Below the pieces are notes generated by a model. The model made no database searches. It was not told the DNA's origin and saw only the letters and a list, made by a program, of their open reading frames with translations. A stretch of 64,000 bases of DNA from a virus, in IMG/VR virus record IMGVR_UViG_3300025809_002164, positions 82,037 through 146,036 of that record; one strand, written 5' to 3'. This document shows positions 34,915 to 45,697 of this stretch, one piece after another (the first letter of the stretch is position 1; the number at the start of each line of letters is the position of its first letter). A program made the translations under genes and the position numbers.

Positions 34915-35919
34915 GTGGAATCAACAGAGTACAGGAAGATATTTAGAGATATAATTAAAGGCCGAACCGATGTAGAAATAGGCGGCACTAAATATTACAT
35001 TAAACATCTTAGCTCTTTAGATCAAGTTGATATTGATGAAATTAGAGATTCCTATATAGAAATAGCCTTATCAAGAGGTATTCCCAGCATGAAGGAAGCC
35101 CTTCAATCCATAAAGGATCAAGGTTTATGGACAGACAAAGACGAAAGAGAAATTAAACGTCAAGAAAACTTCATATCACAATTACGAGATAACAAGACTG
35201 AACTAGTCTTAAAGTCTCAAATAGACTTACAGAATAAAGAGATAGAAGAAACTCGCGCAAAAATAAATGATCTTGAATCCAAGAAGCAAAGGTTACTTGG
35301 AGTTAATGCAGAGGATTATGCCAGTAAACGTGCTAGTGACTACTACATAATTAAGTCATTTTACTTAGACCTCGAGTTAACTAAACCATTATTTTTAGAG
35401 GAGGAAGACTTCAATGAATTATATGCGGAGGAAGTTTCTGAGTTTATCCTTGGATACAATAAAGCTTTTAATGATTTTGATGAACTTAAAATTCAAGAAA
35501 TGATACTTCAAGATTTTTATTATATATATTTTCCCTTTAGCGATGATACTGTTGGCTTTTTTGGTACTCCCGTAGTCGAATTAACTCATAATCAATTAAA
35601 GATGATAGTTTATACTAAAATATTTAAAAATATATTTGAAAATAATAAACATATTCCAGAAAAAATTAAAAAAGACCCTAAAGCATTACTTGACTATGGT
35701 AGCATATCAGATGATGCCAAATCAAACTTACAGGATAAGTTTGGAGAAGATAAAGATGGATCAACTTTATTTAATGCCACGGAAGAAGATTTTGAGTATG
35801 CCGGCCTAGAAAAACCTTCAGATAAAGCTGGAATTTCCCTTCATGACGCCGCCAAAAAGAAAGGCGGAAGTTTATCAATGGAAGATCTAATGGAATTAAG
35901 TGGTTTACCCAAAAAATAA
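34915..35919 (+). CDS. Putative second tail-assembly protein
   Basis: It is 334 residues and starts at GTG within TAATGTGG; the overlapping ATG at 34913 is in a frame that closes after 14 codons. The N-terminus FRDIIKGRTDVEIGGTKYYI looks like a small alpha/beta domain. A coiled coil follows (residues about 80-125, LQNKEIEETRAKINDLESKK), then an acidic helical domain (FLEEEDFNELYAEEVSEFIL), and a disordered tail ending MEDLMELSGLPKK. The acidic helical character and position immediately before the tape measure fit a chaperone of tail assembly. Confidence 0.45.
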   Translation: MESTEYRKIFRDIIKGRTDVEIGGTKYYIKHLSSLDQVDIDEIRDSYIEIALSRGIPSMKEALQSIKDQGLWTDKDEREIKRQENFISQLRDNKTELVLKSQIDLQNKEIEETRAKINDLESKKQRLLGVNAEDYASKRASDYYIIKSFYLDLELTKPLFLEEEDFNELYAEEVSEFILGYNKAFNDFDELKIQEMILQDFYYIYFPFSDDTVGFFGTPVVELTHNQLKMIVYTKIFKNIFENNKHIPEKIKKDPKALLDYGSISDDAKSNLQDKFGEDKDGSTLFNATEEDFEYAGLEKPSDKAGISLHDAAKKKGGSLSMEDLMELSGLPKK

Positions 35920-35949
35920 AGTGTACTTACCTGCAACAAGGAATAAGGT

Positions 35950-38900
35950 ATGTCACTAGGATTAAGAACTCATGTAATAGATTTAGAACAAAACATTAAT
36001 CGTATTGTTCGAAAAGTAAATGCAGGTGGAGGTATAGTAGTTAAAGTGCGAGCGAGCGACTTTACTCAACCACTGGGCAGAATGTCGGCGAAAGCTAATG
36101 AATTCACAAAGTCTCTTGAAGCTTCCAATGCTCGAGTGATAGCCTTCGGAGCATCTGCGGCAATTATAGGGGGAGTAACCTTAGGATTCACCCAACTAGT
36201 TGTTCAGGCCACAAAAGTAGAAAAGATCTTAACCGACATTAATGTAGTTCTTAATACTTCCACACAGAATTTAGAAAAGTTCGGAAACAGCTTGTTTAAG
36301 GTTGCTCGAAATACATCCCAAACTCTAGAGGTCGCAGCAGAAGCAGCTCTGGAGTTTTCCAGACAAGGATTAAGTATGGAGGAGACTCTAAAGAGAACGA
36401 ATGATGCCCTAATCTTGACTAGGCTCACTAGTTTAAAAGCTGCCGATTCAGTAAAAGGTCTAACTGCTGCGGTTAACGGTTTCGCTGATGCAGGCATGAC
36501 TACAGCCATGGTTATCAATAAATTATCCGCAGTAGATATTAAATTTGCCGTAAGTACAGACGACTTAATTAACGCTCTATCTAGAGCTGGAGCTGTAGCT
36601 CAAGATGCGGGGGTTAGTTTTGATCAATTAATGGGAGCAGTAACTTCAGCTCAGCAGATTACAGCTCGAGGAGGAGCCGTAATAGGTAATAGTTTTAAGA
36701 CTATCTTTACAAGAGTACAAAGAGGATCAACATTACAATCCTTAGAGGATTTAGGTATTGCGGTCAGAGATATAAGAGGAAACACACTTCCTGCTATGAC
36801 GGTCCTTCAGAATTTATCATCAACTTACGAAAAGTTAGGAGCAACAACTAAAGCTGCGGTAGCCGAGCAAGTGGGTGGAGTTTTTCAAATCAACATACTT
36901 AAAGCGGCAATTAAAGACTTAAATGCCGAAACTTCAATATATAGTCAGGCGACCAAAGCATCATCGTCAGCGACAAATGAAGCTTATACAAAAAATGCAC
37001 AACTACAAAAAACTCTATCATCAATAGCCAATCAAACATTAACTACTGTTAGGGAATTAACAGCCAACCTAGGAAGCTTGACTATAGCTCCAGCCTTACA
37101 AGATTTCCTAAGCTCAGCTAACGAAGTTTTGGGGTCATTCAATAAGCTCTTTGGGGACACAGAGGGCGAATCTATTGGGGGTGACTTCGCTAAAGGTTTT
37201 GCAAGAGGTCTGGGCTCAGTACTCATGGGCCCCGGAATGATGGTTGCAGTTTTAGTGTTTGCAAAATTATTTAGTCAAGCTTTCAAATTTGCCAAAAGCT
37301 CAGTTAAAGATTTATTGCAGATTCAAAGCATTAAAGAAAAAGAAAAAGCAATACAAGAGTCTATCGTTGATGCTATGATCAAGAATGTAGCCTTAAGTAA
37401 AGAGCTAGTAAAAATAGACGGAGACCAAGTTAAGCAAGAGCAAATAGTATTAGCTTTACTAAAAGAACAGACCGCACACATAGAACAGCAAAGAAGGATT
37501 GCTTCAGATATATCTCCGGCACTTAGAAGAGCTGGAGTTCAACCTAACTTGATAGTCTCAAAAGGTTCAAAACATGGATCTGACGGCCTTATTCCAAATT
37601 ACTCAAACACAACACCCCTTGAGAGAGAAAGAGAAAGAAGCGGAGCACAGAAGGGTGGGTACACAGCTGGAGCCATAGCTAAAATGCATGTGCCCAAATT
37701 AGGTGAAGTTGTCTACAACAAAAGAGAATCAGTTAGGAAATTCCCAGGAATGCAGCAACCCGCAATTATTCCACCAATCAGCAGTAAGGCTGGTAAAAAA
37801 TACCAAGACAATTTTTCCGAGAGGCATGGCTTTGATCCATACGGCAGTTCTAATAACTCAACCTATAATGGCGGCTTAATTCCTAATTTCGCATCCAATA
37901 CAACTGAGAAGTCTGCAATTCGAGCAATCCTAGATACACTAAAGAAAAGAAAGGTAAAAGTCTTACCCAACGACCCGAAGCTCTCTTTCGCTGCAAATAG
38001 ATACATGGAGGCGACCAAAGACAGGGAGTATCCTGGAGGTTCTGTTAATTTTGGCAAACATAAAATAAGCATGAATGAAATCACCCTAGCCTTAAAGAAG
38101 CATGGTAATTATATGGGTGACGAAGATTTCTATGGAAATAAAGCTGGAGGCCTTATTCCTAACTTCGCACTTGGAGCCTCGCAACTCGCAGGTACAAATA
38201 TTCTGAAATTGCCAAAAGCGAAAATGGCAACGCAAACAACTAAATCAGACTTTAGAGGAAATAGAGTTAAGGGTTGGAAAAATTTAGAAGCTCCACTTGA
38301 CAGCATACAAAAAAGTGCCGCTAGTTATGCAGACGAGTTTAATGTTTTAAAAGGTCTAGGTATTAATGTGCTACAAAGAAAAATGTTCTTCACAAACAAA
38401 GAAGACGGAGGGATACGAAAATCTATAAATACTACTGATAGAAAAATGGCTAAATCCCGAGGATTTCAGAAAAACAATAGAGACAACATAGCCGGATCTT
38501 CATACGAATCAGGACTTTACAAAAATCATTTAAAAGATAAAGGCTATAATGAAACTTGGACTGGAGGCTACACCCCTAAAGGTTTCCAGAAAGGCACAGG
38601 GGACCCTCAATCTACGGTTGATTTTTTTAAGGCTGGAAGGCTTCCAATAGAAGCTAAGTATGGGAAATTTACTCAAGCGAACTTAATAGCAAAAAGCATA
38701 AGGCTGTCTAGCGATAGATACATAGAAGACTTTTTATCAAGCAGGGGCGAGGGCGATATTGCTAACAATATGGCTAATAAAAAATTTCAAGATGCATCAA
38801 GCACTCTTTCTAGCCTAGGTCATAAAAACGTAGATAAATCTATGGTGAAAAAATTCGGACTATCTTCAGGATTAGTACCTAATTTTATGTCTATTGGTTT

Positions 38901-41900
38901 AGGGCCTCATATGAACAGTAGCGATTGGCTAACCTCAAGTCTTAACCTAACCCGACAAAACTGGGACCAGGGCCAAAACCTAAAAGATGGTAGCTTTAGT
39001 GACTGGGTAGATTTCATAACAAAAGATCGCCAAATAGGCGTCCCGCTTCATTACAGAGACCGGCCGAGCAAAATAGACGAGATAGCTCAAAATAAATCGA
39101 ACTCGAAAAGAGCTCGTCAGGCCAAAATACTCTACAATGACTACCTTAAAAATTTCACGAACACAAACACTAAGAAAATCAAGATGTCTAAATTTGGAAA
39201 TGTTCTTGAAATGGCTTTGGCTCAAAATTTCGGCAAAAAACCTACGTCAGCTTCATACCCAATGGACTTCACACATAATCCAATACATAAGCTTGACGGG
39301 AACCCTATAGTGAGTAGACAAACTTTAGGTCTCAACTCGCAGGTGGGAGATGCCGTTGTGACTTCTTCGGGACACGAAAAAAATAAGTTTTTCTCAAAAA
39401 TTTTAGCTCACCAAATTAAATCAGGGTCAGCCGTCCTTGGAAAAAGAGGCAAATTTCCAGCAAGAATTAAAAACACAGGAGGATACAATGACTTAATCGG
39501 ACACTCAGGCAAGACGAAACTTGATAAAACTGTTACAAACCATACAGCTACAGGAGCACAGTTAACCAAAAAAAACGGCATCTTAGGGAAGTACTTAAAT
39601 CCTAAGCAAAGTTATAAGTTAGATAAGTACAAAAAAGACTTCTGGAGTTACGACGAACTAGGCATAAAGGCAGGTCAGGCTGTATCCAATTCGCAAGGTT
39701 TTATTCCAAATTATCTAAACACTGAAGAATTCGGCGACACCAGCACTAGCGCTGCCCAATTTAATCAAAATAACGGACTCGACCTACAAACAGCTCTCTC
39801 AGGAGGCAAGGGTTTCAAGCTTACAAAATCTAACTTTCAAAAAGTAAGGCAATTCCTTAATAGTGCAGAATTCAGAAGTCTTCCTGCAGGAATTAAAACT
39901 CAATTAACAAACAAGCTCAGGATTCAATCAAAATTTCTAAAAATGGGAGATGTAACTAGACCTTACTTAAAAGGCAAAACATCTTTTCCAGGTCGAATCG
40001 CAGTCTCTGGAGGTCTCATTCCGAATTTCTCCAACCCCTTGGCTGAAGCTATAGGTAGAGAAAAAGCAGCACTTTCAAGCCAGGGATCTACAGCTAAAGT
40101 CTATGTAGATCAGGATCAGAGACTTAAAGACACACTAAACCCTATGGGGCTAATGGTAGCAAACAGAAGAGATGAGCCAATATCTGGTGCTCAAGGAGTT
40201 AATCGAGCAATTAATCAAGGGCTTAATCCGAAAACTCACGGCAGTTCAAATAATTCTACATATGATTCAGGGCTAATTCCTAATTTCAACAGCCCAGTAG
40301 TAACGGGTACAGGCGGCAGTGTGTTCGCACCAGGTATTAAGGAATTAGATAAAGCAGCTAAGGATACTGCTTCCAAAGTTAAAGATCACGGTAAATCTAG
40401 CAAAGAAGCATCAGGATCAGGAATGGATATGATGGGAGCAATGTTTGCTCTGACTAGTGTCTCATATGCAGTTGAGGGAGCTTTAGGAGATGTCGACAGC
40501 TCCGCCGGAGCATTGGTTAAAACTCTCAATGCGGGAATAATGGGAGCTTCTCAGGGAGTAATGGTCTGGCAAGGCCTAAGTTCTGTAGGGGATAGCCTTA
40601 TTAAGAAAAACACAAAGATGGGAAAAGCTATGGGTGTCGGAACAAAAATTCTCGGAGGTCTTGGCGCAGCTGTCGGAGTCCTAGTTCCAGTATTTCAAGC
40701 TTTAGGGGAAAATACCAGCATGCTGGATGGTCCGTTTGAAACTTTAGCTAAAAGTGTAAAAGAAACATCGAAATCTATAGGGGCTCTAGGTAATGCCATA
40801 ACTGCCCACACAGATCTAGAGTCTACTCGTAGTGAAATTTCACAATTAAATAATTCTCAAGATAAAAATACTTACGACGGAAGGATGAAACTATTAACCC
40901 TGCAGACGAAAGAAGCCAAAAATAACTCTGATTTAATTAAATCTGCTGGAGAACTTGGTAAAGCTTTAAACCTAACAGGAGCGGATCTTATGACAATGAC
41001 ATCTGGAACTGCTTTGGGCATGGAAAAACTACAAGAAAACATGTTAAAATACCAACAAGCACTTGCCGTAGAAACCGCGATGATGCAATTTACTAAAGGG
41101 CTAGGTAGTGGTGGGTTTGCTGGAATGTTCAAACAAGAAGGTACTGATTATGAAAGAAGGGCCGGCCAAGTGGGTGTAGCTCAGCAAATAGCTAGTCAAT
41201 CAGAAAATCCCAAACAGTTAGACGAACAACTAAAAGTGTTTATGAAGGCCTTTTCTACCCTCAAAGAAGACTCCCAGCCCCTAAGAGACTCGGTCAGTAC
41301 CTACCAGAATGTGTTGGCAGCAGGTAATAAAACAGGATTTGGAAGGTCCGCCGGATCACTTGCTATGATGGCGAACAGTGCTAAGAATGAGCTTGGGATG
41401 GGAGTTGACGTGAGCAAGATTACTTCCACCTTTGAGAGTTCCGTCTCTAAGCTTCCTGTAGCCTATCAAACTTTAGCATCCCAAATCATAAAGAACGCGC
41501 AATCAATGGAAATAGGGGATATTGAATCGCTCCTTAAAGGAGTTGAGAGTAATGCGAGGCTTTTAGTTAAAGATTCTAAAAAGTCAGCAGAACAACAAGT
41601 AATTAATTATAAATACCTAAGAGAGACTACTAGACTTAATCGAGAACTGGCCAACCGAACACAACTATCATTAAATCAGGACAAAATAAACCTATCCTTA
41701 GGAAAAGAAAAGCAGGGAGTTCTAAAGTCAGCTCGAGCACACAATATAAAATACCTTGCAGCCCTGGGTGCGACAACTAAAGCCGCCACGCTTGAATCAG
41801 AGATGCTCGAAAAAAGCAAACAAATTGATCAAGATTTAATGAACAAAAAAACGGAAATAAATAATAAATACAAAGCCGAAGGAATCAAGTATATTGACAC

Positions 41901-44900
41901 ATTATTTAACGATAAAAAAAATAGCCTTATCGATCCAGTATTAACTCAGAGCCAGGGGGGCAAGGATTCGAGTGGAAAGAGCCTTTCTGCTGAAAAAACA
42001 TGGGAAAAATCTCAAAAAGAGCTACAGTCACGAATGATAGCAGCATCCTTCAATAACAAGGGCATTGAAGAGGGCGGCACACAAGATCCAAAACTTCTAA
42101 AACTCAAGAAAGATTTAGGCCTTGCCCAGAACCAAGAACGAGTAAGCTTTCTATTTAAAGAGTACATCCATTCCTTGAAGGATTCAGTAAAACAGCAAGA
42201 GGCCCTAAATAACTTTCAAAAAGCAAAGATAATACCAGAGCAGATAGACCTGGCAACGTTCTTCAGTCATTCCGTAAATCTTAAGAACCAAGAAATCAAG
42301 ACGGAAGAAGACTCCGCTAAGGTTAAGAAAATCAACCTGGATGTAGTGAGAGCACAGCTCAATATGGAAAAAGGAACTCTATCTCATGCCCAGAAAAGGC
42401 TTACAGATATCAAAGCTATCCCTTACCACCAATTAGACGAAGTAACAAAGGAACAAATAGACACCAATAAAACTGTAGCTCAGGCTGACTACGAGATCCT
42501 TAGAAATAAAGAAATATATCTTTCCTTCGGAGAAGGTCTTGCATCCCTACAATCAGAGCAGCTTGAGGTTGAAAGGTTAAGAGTAAAAAAAGAATCGGAT
42601 TCGCTCAATACTCAATCTAAAAGGCTAGATGCAGAAGAAAAGCTTAGAAAATCGACGGATGATTATAAAAACATAATAAGGCTAAAGGTAGAAAATGAGC
42701 TTAAGACTTTAAGGAATTCTACTGATGATGATATTACGACTTTAAAAGAGGAGAAAAAACAGGGTGCCTTCGGAAAGCGAACTGAAGCCGGGAACAGTCA
42801 GTTGGTTAGGGACGAAGAAAGGGCGATGCTCAATCACATAGAAGCCTTAAAGCAAGGCACTTATTCTCTCGGAGCTCTGCACAGCATGGCTGAGAGTACC
42901 AGATCTTTCGAAAAAGCCCTAATAGAAGCTAAAACAAAACTCGAGAACGGAGGCGACTTTCTAGAGGGTCAGCAAGGAGTAATTCTGGATACAGCTCACC
43001 AAAAAGGGGGCATAGAAAAACTTAAAGGAGAAAAATCAGTATTCAACGACAGAGGAGCAACAGTAAGAGTTGCAGAAACAGACCTGAAGATAGCTCAAGC
43101 GCACAAGGAGTTAAATTTAACAATGGGTGAAGGGAGTTTATTTGCGGACTCAATGAGAGTAAAAATTGCTGAAGCAAATGTAGAAATGTCCAGGTTTGGC
43201 GAAACAATGGCCAACACGGCATTTGATGCGACCAAGGAAGGCTTTAAGGGGCTTATTCAAGACATGGGAGACGGAACTAAATCTCTAGGTGACGTAGCCG
43301 CTAATTTCTTTGGAACTATAGTAGACAGAATGAATGAGAAGTTGATAGATAGAGCTGCAGGTCAATTAACTGCAGGCCTAATGGAAGCCGCAGGCTTCAA
43401 TCAAGGTGGCCATGTGGGATTCAATCAGGGAGGTCATGTCTCTAGGTATTCATCTGGAGGCACAACTCGCCAAGTTCCAGCCATGTTGACCTCTGGAGAA
43501 TATGTTGTACAAAAAAGAATAGTCGACAGGCTTGGAACTAACGAACTTAATAAAATTAACGACTCTGGATCCCTCGAGGAACTATATGATAAACCAAATA
43601 ATGAGTCTTTTTCATTATTAAATGAAGGAGGCATAGCAAGCCCTCCAATCATAAAACTAAAAGAGGGAGGAGTTGCTAAAAATTATCTTTCAGGAATAGT
43701 AGGAACAATTAATAAATTCATGGGGGGCATAGTAAAAATGGCAGGGGGCGGAATACTATCCTCAAGCCCAGACGATAGTGCAGGTATGAAAATGGCAAAA
43801 GGGGCGGGCTACTTAGCAGGCTCAAGCCTCCATGCATATCAAAACAGAGGAGAAGGCAACCAAGGCCCTAGCGCTCCTAAAGCTCCGACCGCGCTCAACA
43901 CACACTCCTCCTTGAATATTGACCCAACAGGAAACAGGATGAGTGCTAAATATAAAGCTAATGATTCCTATCGTCAAGATTATGGGAAATATCTACTAGA
44001 TAAATACCAGCATGATGTTGACACTAATAACCAAAAAGTAAAAAGTAGGGCATCTACAGCTCAAGGAATAGTAAATGGCATTGGATTCATGGGAATAGGA
44101 ATGGCAGCTAGTGCAGCCGGAGATTACGCTAAAGCGGGAGGCTTTACCAAAGAGGGGCGAATGGCCATGCGTGCTGAAAAAGATGCTGCTGAATATGCAG
44201 CAAACCCTCAAGCTTACGCTCCTCCAGCAAAGGGCTCCGAAAGAATGCCCTACCATACAGGGGGTATAAACTTTAATTCTCCAGGTTCAGCAAACTCAAA
44301 CCCAGCAGGAATAGGGGGAGGAGTCACAAATAATGTAAGCAATTCCACTCAAGCTGGAAACAATTATCATACCGGTGGCATGAATTTCAATTCATCTCGC
44401 TCCACCCAGTCAAACTTAAATAAAGTTAATGACTACTCATGGACAAAAAATAACAACTTATCCTCAGGGCTCAAAAATCCATATCAACTGAATCAAGGAG
44501 GAATGATAAAGATGAGCTCCGGAGGTAAAGTTCACGGCCCAGGAGGTATTGATAAGGTTGGGCCAGTTATGCTCGATAGAGGTGAATTTGTGATAAAATC
44601 TTCCAGTGTTAATAAGATTGAAAAACAAAGTCCAGGATTCTTCAATAGGCTTAACTCAATGAAGATGTATGAAGGAGGAATAGTTGACCCTTCAGCCAAA
44701 GCTGTGGCTAGCACCACAGAGAGTGGGAATACTCAAAACTCATCAAGCAATGTAACCATCAATATCAACGTTTCTTCTGGAGGAGAAACTTCAGTTAGTG
44801 GCGGAGAAGCGAAGCAGCAAGCATTTGCATCCAAAATTAAAGAAGCTGTGGTTGGCATTATATCTCAAGAGAAAAGAGTAGGAGGCATGCTCAGTGGCAA

Positions 44901-44904
44901 CTAA
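35950..44904 (+). CDS. Tape measure protein with embedded nuclease-like modules
   Basis: It is 2984 residues. Residues 40-400 are the conserved core (SRQGLSMEETLKRTNDALIL, GRGGAVIGNSFKTIF-like, VGGVFQINILKAAIKDLNAE), with a hydrophobic helix at about 415-440. Residues 546-1446 carry seven GLIPNF-type motifs around inserted modules. One (about 740-973) has D891 and E901-A-K903; another (about 980-1249) has E1087, D1134 and Q1155-I-K1157, both PD-(D/E)XK-like. Residues about 1480-1590 are hydrophobic, 1640-2390 mainly coiled coil. The end has the usual GG-rich GEYVV/GEFVI motifs. If wholly helical it would span roughly 450 nm, an upper bound. AAGG precedes the ATG. Confidence 0.93.
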   Translation: MSLGLRTHVIDLEQNINRIVRKVNAGGGIVVKVRASDFTQPLGRMSAKANEFTKSLEASNARVIAFGASAAIIGGVTLGFTQLVVQATKVEKILTDINVVLNTSTQNLEKFGNSLFKVARNTSQTLEVAAEAALEFSRQGLSMEETLKRTNDALILTRLTSLKAADSVKGLTAAVNGFADAGMTTAMVINKLSAVDIKFAVSTDDLINALSRAGAVAQDAGVSFDQLMGAVTSAQQITARGGAVIGNSFKTIFTRVQRGSTLQSLEDLGIAVRDIRGNTLPAMTVLQNLSSTYEKLGATTKAAVAEQVGGVFQINILKAAIKDLNAETSIYSQATKASSSATNEAYTKNAQLQKTLSSIANQTLTTVRELTANLGSLTIAPALQDFLSSANEVLGSFNKLFGDTEGESIGGDFAKGFARGLGSVLMGPGMMVAVLVFAKLFSQAFKFAKSSVKDLLQIQSIKEKEKAIQESIVDAMIKNVALSKELVKIDGDQVKQEQIVLALLKEQTAHIEQQRRIASDISPALRRAGVQPNLIVSKGSKHGSDGLIPNYSNTTPLERERERSGAQKGGYTAGAIAKMHVPKLGEVVYNKRESVRKFPGMQQPAIIPPISSKAGKKYQDNFSERHGFDPYGSSNNSTYNGGLIPNFASNTTEKSAIRAILDTLKKRKVKVLPNDPKLSFAANRYMEATKDREYPGGSVNFGKHKISMNEITLALKKHGNYMGDEDFYGNKAGGLIPNFALGASQLAGTNILKLPKAKMATQTTKSDFRGNRVKGWKNLEAPLDSIQKSAASYADEFNVLKGLGINVLQRKMFFTNKEDGGIRKSINTTDRKMAKSRGFQKNNRDNIAGSSYESGLYKNHLKDKGYNETWTGGYTPKGFQKGTGDPQSTVDFFKAGRLPIEAKYGKFTQANLIAKSIRLSSDRYIEDFLSSRGEGDIANNMANKKFQDASSTLSSLGHKNVDKSMVKKFGLSSGLVPNFMSIGLGPHMNSSDWLTSSLNLTRQNWDQGQNLKDGSFSDWVDFITKDRQIGVPLHYRDRPSKIDEIAQNKSNSKRARQAKILYNDYLKNFTNTNTKKIKMSKFGNVLEMALAQNFGKKPTSASYPMDFTHNPIHKLDGNPIVSRQTLGLNSQVGDAVVTSSGHEKNKFFSKILAHQIKSGSAVLGKRGKFPARIKNTGGYNDLIGHSGKTKLDKTVTNHTATGAQLTKKNGILGKYLNPKQSYKLDKYKKDFWSYDELGIKAGQAVSNSQGFIPNYLNTEEFGDTSTSAAQFNQNNGLDLQTALSGGKGFKLTKSNFQKVRQFLNSAEFRSLPAGIKTQLTNKLRIQSKFLKMGDVTRPYLKGKTSFPGRIAVSGGLIPNFSNPLAEAIGREKAALSSQGSTAKVYVDQDQRLKDTLNPMGLMVANRRDEPISGAQGVNRAINQGLNPKTHGSSNNSTYDSGLIPNFNSPVVTGTGGSVFAPGIKELDKAAKDTASKVKDHGKSSKEASGSGMDMMGAMFALTSVSYAVEGALGDVDSSAGALVKTLNAGIMGASQGVMVWQGLSSVGDSLIKKNTKMGKAMGVGTKILGGLGAAVGVLVPVFQALGENTSMLDGPFETLAKSVKETSKSIGALGNAITAHTDLESTRSEISQLNNSQDKNTYDGRMKLLTLQTKEAKNNSDLIKSAGELGKALNLTGADLMTMTSGTALGMEKLQENMLKYQQALAVETAMMQFTKGLGSGGFAGMFKQEGTDYERRAGQVGVAQQIASQSENPKQLDEQLKVFMKAFSTLKEDSQPLRDSVSTYQNVLAAGNKTGFGRSAGSLAMMANSAKNELGMGVDVSKITSTFESSVSKLPVAYQTLASQIIKNAQSMEIGDIESLLKGVESNARLLVKDSKKSAEQQVINYKYLRETTRLNRELANRTQLSLNQDKINLSLGKEKQGVLKSARAHNIKYLAALGATTKAATLESEMLEKSKQIDQDLMNKKTEINNKYKAEGIKYIDTLFNDKKNSLIDPVLTQSQGGKDSSGKSLSAEKTWEKSQKELQSRMIAASFNNKGIEEGGTQDPKLLKLKKDLGLAQNQERVSFLFKEYIHSLKDSVKQQEALNNFQKAKIIPEQIDLATFFSHSVNLKNQEIKTEEDSAKVKKINLDVVRAQLNMEKGTLSHAQKRLTDIKAIPYHQLDEVTKEQIDTNKTVAQADYEILRNKEIYLSFGEGLASLQSEQLEVERLRVKKESDSLNTQSKRLDAEEKLRKSTDDYKNIIRLKVENELKTLRNSTDDDITTLKEEKKQGAFGKRTEAGNSQLVRDEERAMLNHIEALKQGTYSLGALHSMAESTRSFEKALIEAKTKLENGGDFLEGQQGVILDTAHQKGGIEKLKGEKSVFNDRGATVRVAETDLKIAQAHKELNLTMGEGSLFADSMRVKIAEANVEMSRFGETMANTAFDATKEGFKGLIQDMGDGTKSLGDVAANFFGTIVDRMNEKLIDRAAGQLTAGLMEAAGFNQGGHVGFNQGGHVSRYSSGGTTRQVPAMLTSGEYVVQKRIVDRLGTNELNKINDSGSLEELYDKPNNESFSLLNEGGIASPPIIKLKEGGVAKNYLSGIVGTINKFMGGIVKMAGGGILSSSPDDSAGMKMAKGAGYLAGSSLHAYQNRGEGNQGPSAPKAPTALNTHSSLNIDPTGNRMSAKYKANDSYRQDYGKYLLDKYQHDVDTNNQKVKSRASTAQGIVNGIGFMGIGMAASAAGDYAKAGGFTKEGRMAMRAEKDAAEYAANPQAYAPPAKGSERMPYHTGGINFNSPGSANSNPAGIGGGVTNNVSNSTQAGNNYHTGGMNFNSSRSTQSNLNKVNDYSWTKNNNLSSGLKNPYQLNQGGMIKMSSGGKVHGPGGIDKVGPVMLDRGEFVIKSSSVNKIEKQSPGFFNRLNSMKMYEGGIVDPSAKAVASTTESGNTQNSSSNVTININVSSGGETSVSGGEAKQQAFASKIKEAVVGIISQEKRVGGMLSGN
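37585..40287 (+). repeat. Seven GLIPNF-type motifs bounding inserted modules
   Basis: Motifs G-(L/F)-(I/V)-P-N-(F/Y) occur at 37585, 37873, 38149, 38869, 39697, 40012 and 40270 (residues 546, 642, 734, 974, 1250, 1355, 1441). Two of them are also preceded by GSSNNSTY. The DNA under the motifs uses different codons, so it is protein-level conservation, not recent DNA duplication. Confidence 0.85.
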
Positions 44905-45697
44905 AAATGCCGTATTAAACTACGAGCAACAGTTCTATCTGTCTGGAGCTTTACTATCTGGAGTTACATCAATAGGTGGAGGCTACTCGATACAGGAAGA
45001 GCCTATAAACATAATAGGAAAAGGGCATAGCATGCCAGTCAGACAAGGGCCCCTGGTAGGTAATTTCGACATATCGAGATACTACATAGGCGAAGATCCC
45101 CTTCTGTTCTACACTGGAGATAGCCCTATTAGTGGAAGTATCAATTTTAACGATAAAAGTTTCGGGTTCAATAGTGGATATTTAAGCGAGTATAGTATGT
45201 CTGCAGGCATAGGTCAAATACCTCAAGCTAATGCATCCTTAATAGTATATGGAGACATAGGATCCGGAATCGATGGTTCAGGATCCAACCCTCACCCTAT
45301 AATTCAGATACCCAATCAAGGATCAATATCCCTAAATGCCAGCGGATATCAATCCAATAGGATAACAAATTTTTCATACACATTAAGAATAGATAGATCT
45401 CCTGTCTACGAAATAGGTTCGCCCTTTCCAGTTCAAGTAGATAGAAAGTTTCCCTTAGTCCAGGAATCTTCATTTACTCTAGAAGTTGACGACCTAGAGG
45501 TGTCAAGAATGCGCGAATACTTAATAAAACCTAAACAGCAAAAAATTGAAATTAAATTTAAAAACCCAATAGATTCATCTAAGATAGAAAGCTTTATCAT
45601 ACCAAAAGCAAGACTACTCTCTCAAGAAATCTCCTCAAGCAGTGAAGATCTCCTCACCGTAAACCTAACCTATCGAGGTTACATTAATAAAAAATGA
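44894..45697 (+). CDS. Tail-tube-like protein
   Basis: It is 267 residues, with a GTG start inside the end of the tape measure gene (11-base overlap). It shows the same plan as the probable major tail protein: GYLSEYSMSAGIGQIPQANA, IIQIPNQGSISLNASGYQSN, ITNFSYTLRIDRSPVYEIGS with FPVQVDRKFPLVQESSFTLE, and RLLSQEISSSSEDLLTVNLT. It is compact and lacks N-terminal extensions, so it may be the distal tube ring or a second tube subunit. It follows the tape measure, where lambda-like phages place the distal-tail gene. Functional assignment is by paralogy. Confidence 0.55.
   Translation: MATKNAVLNYEQQFYLSGALLSGVTSIGGGYSIQEEPINIIGKGHSMPVRQGPLVGNFDISRYYIGEDPLLFYTGDSPISGSINFNDKSFGFNSGYLSEYSMSAGIGQIPQANASLIVYGDIGSGIDGSGSNPHPIIQIPNQGSISLNASGYQSNRITNFSYTLRIDRSPVYEIGSPFPVQVDRKFPLVQESSFTLEVDDLEVSRMREYLIKPKQQKIEIKFKNPIDSSKIESFIIPKARLLSQEISSSSEDLLTVNLTYRGYINKK

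Noticed and set aside
34897-34920. Lambda G/GT-type programmed frameshift between the two putative chaperones
   Set aside because: No slippery heptamer precedes the stop, and the overlapping ATG frame closes after 14 codons; separate translation from GTG is simpler.
43434-44717. Several minus-strand frames within the tape measure and hub genes
   Set aside because: They lie wholly inside well-supported genes on the other strand and show no protein-like features.
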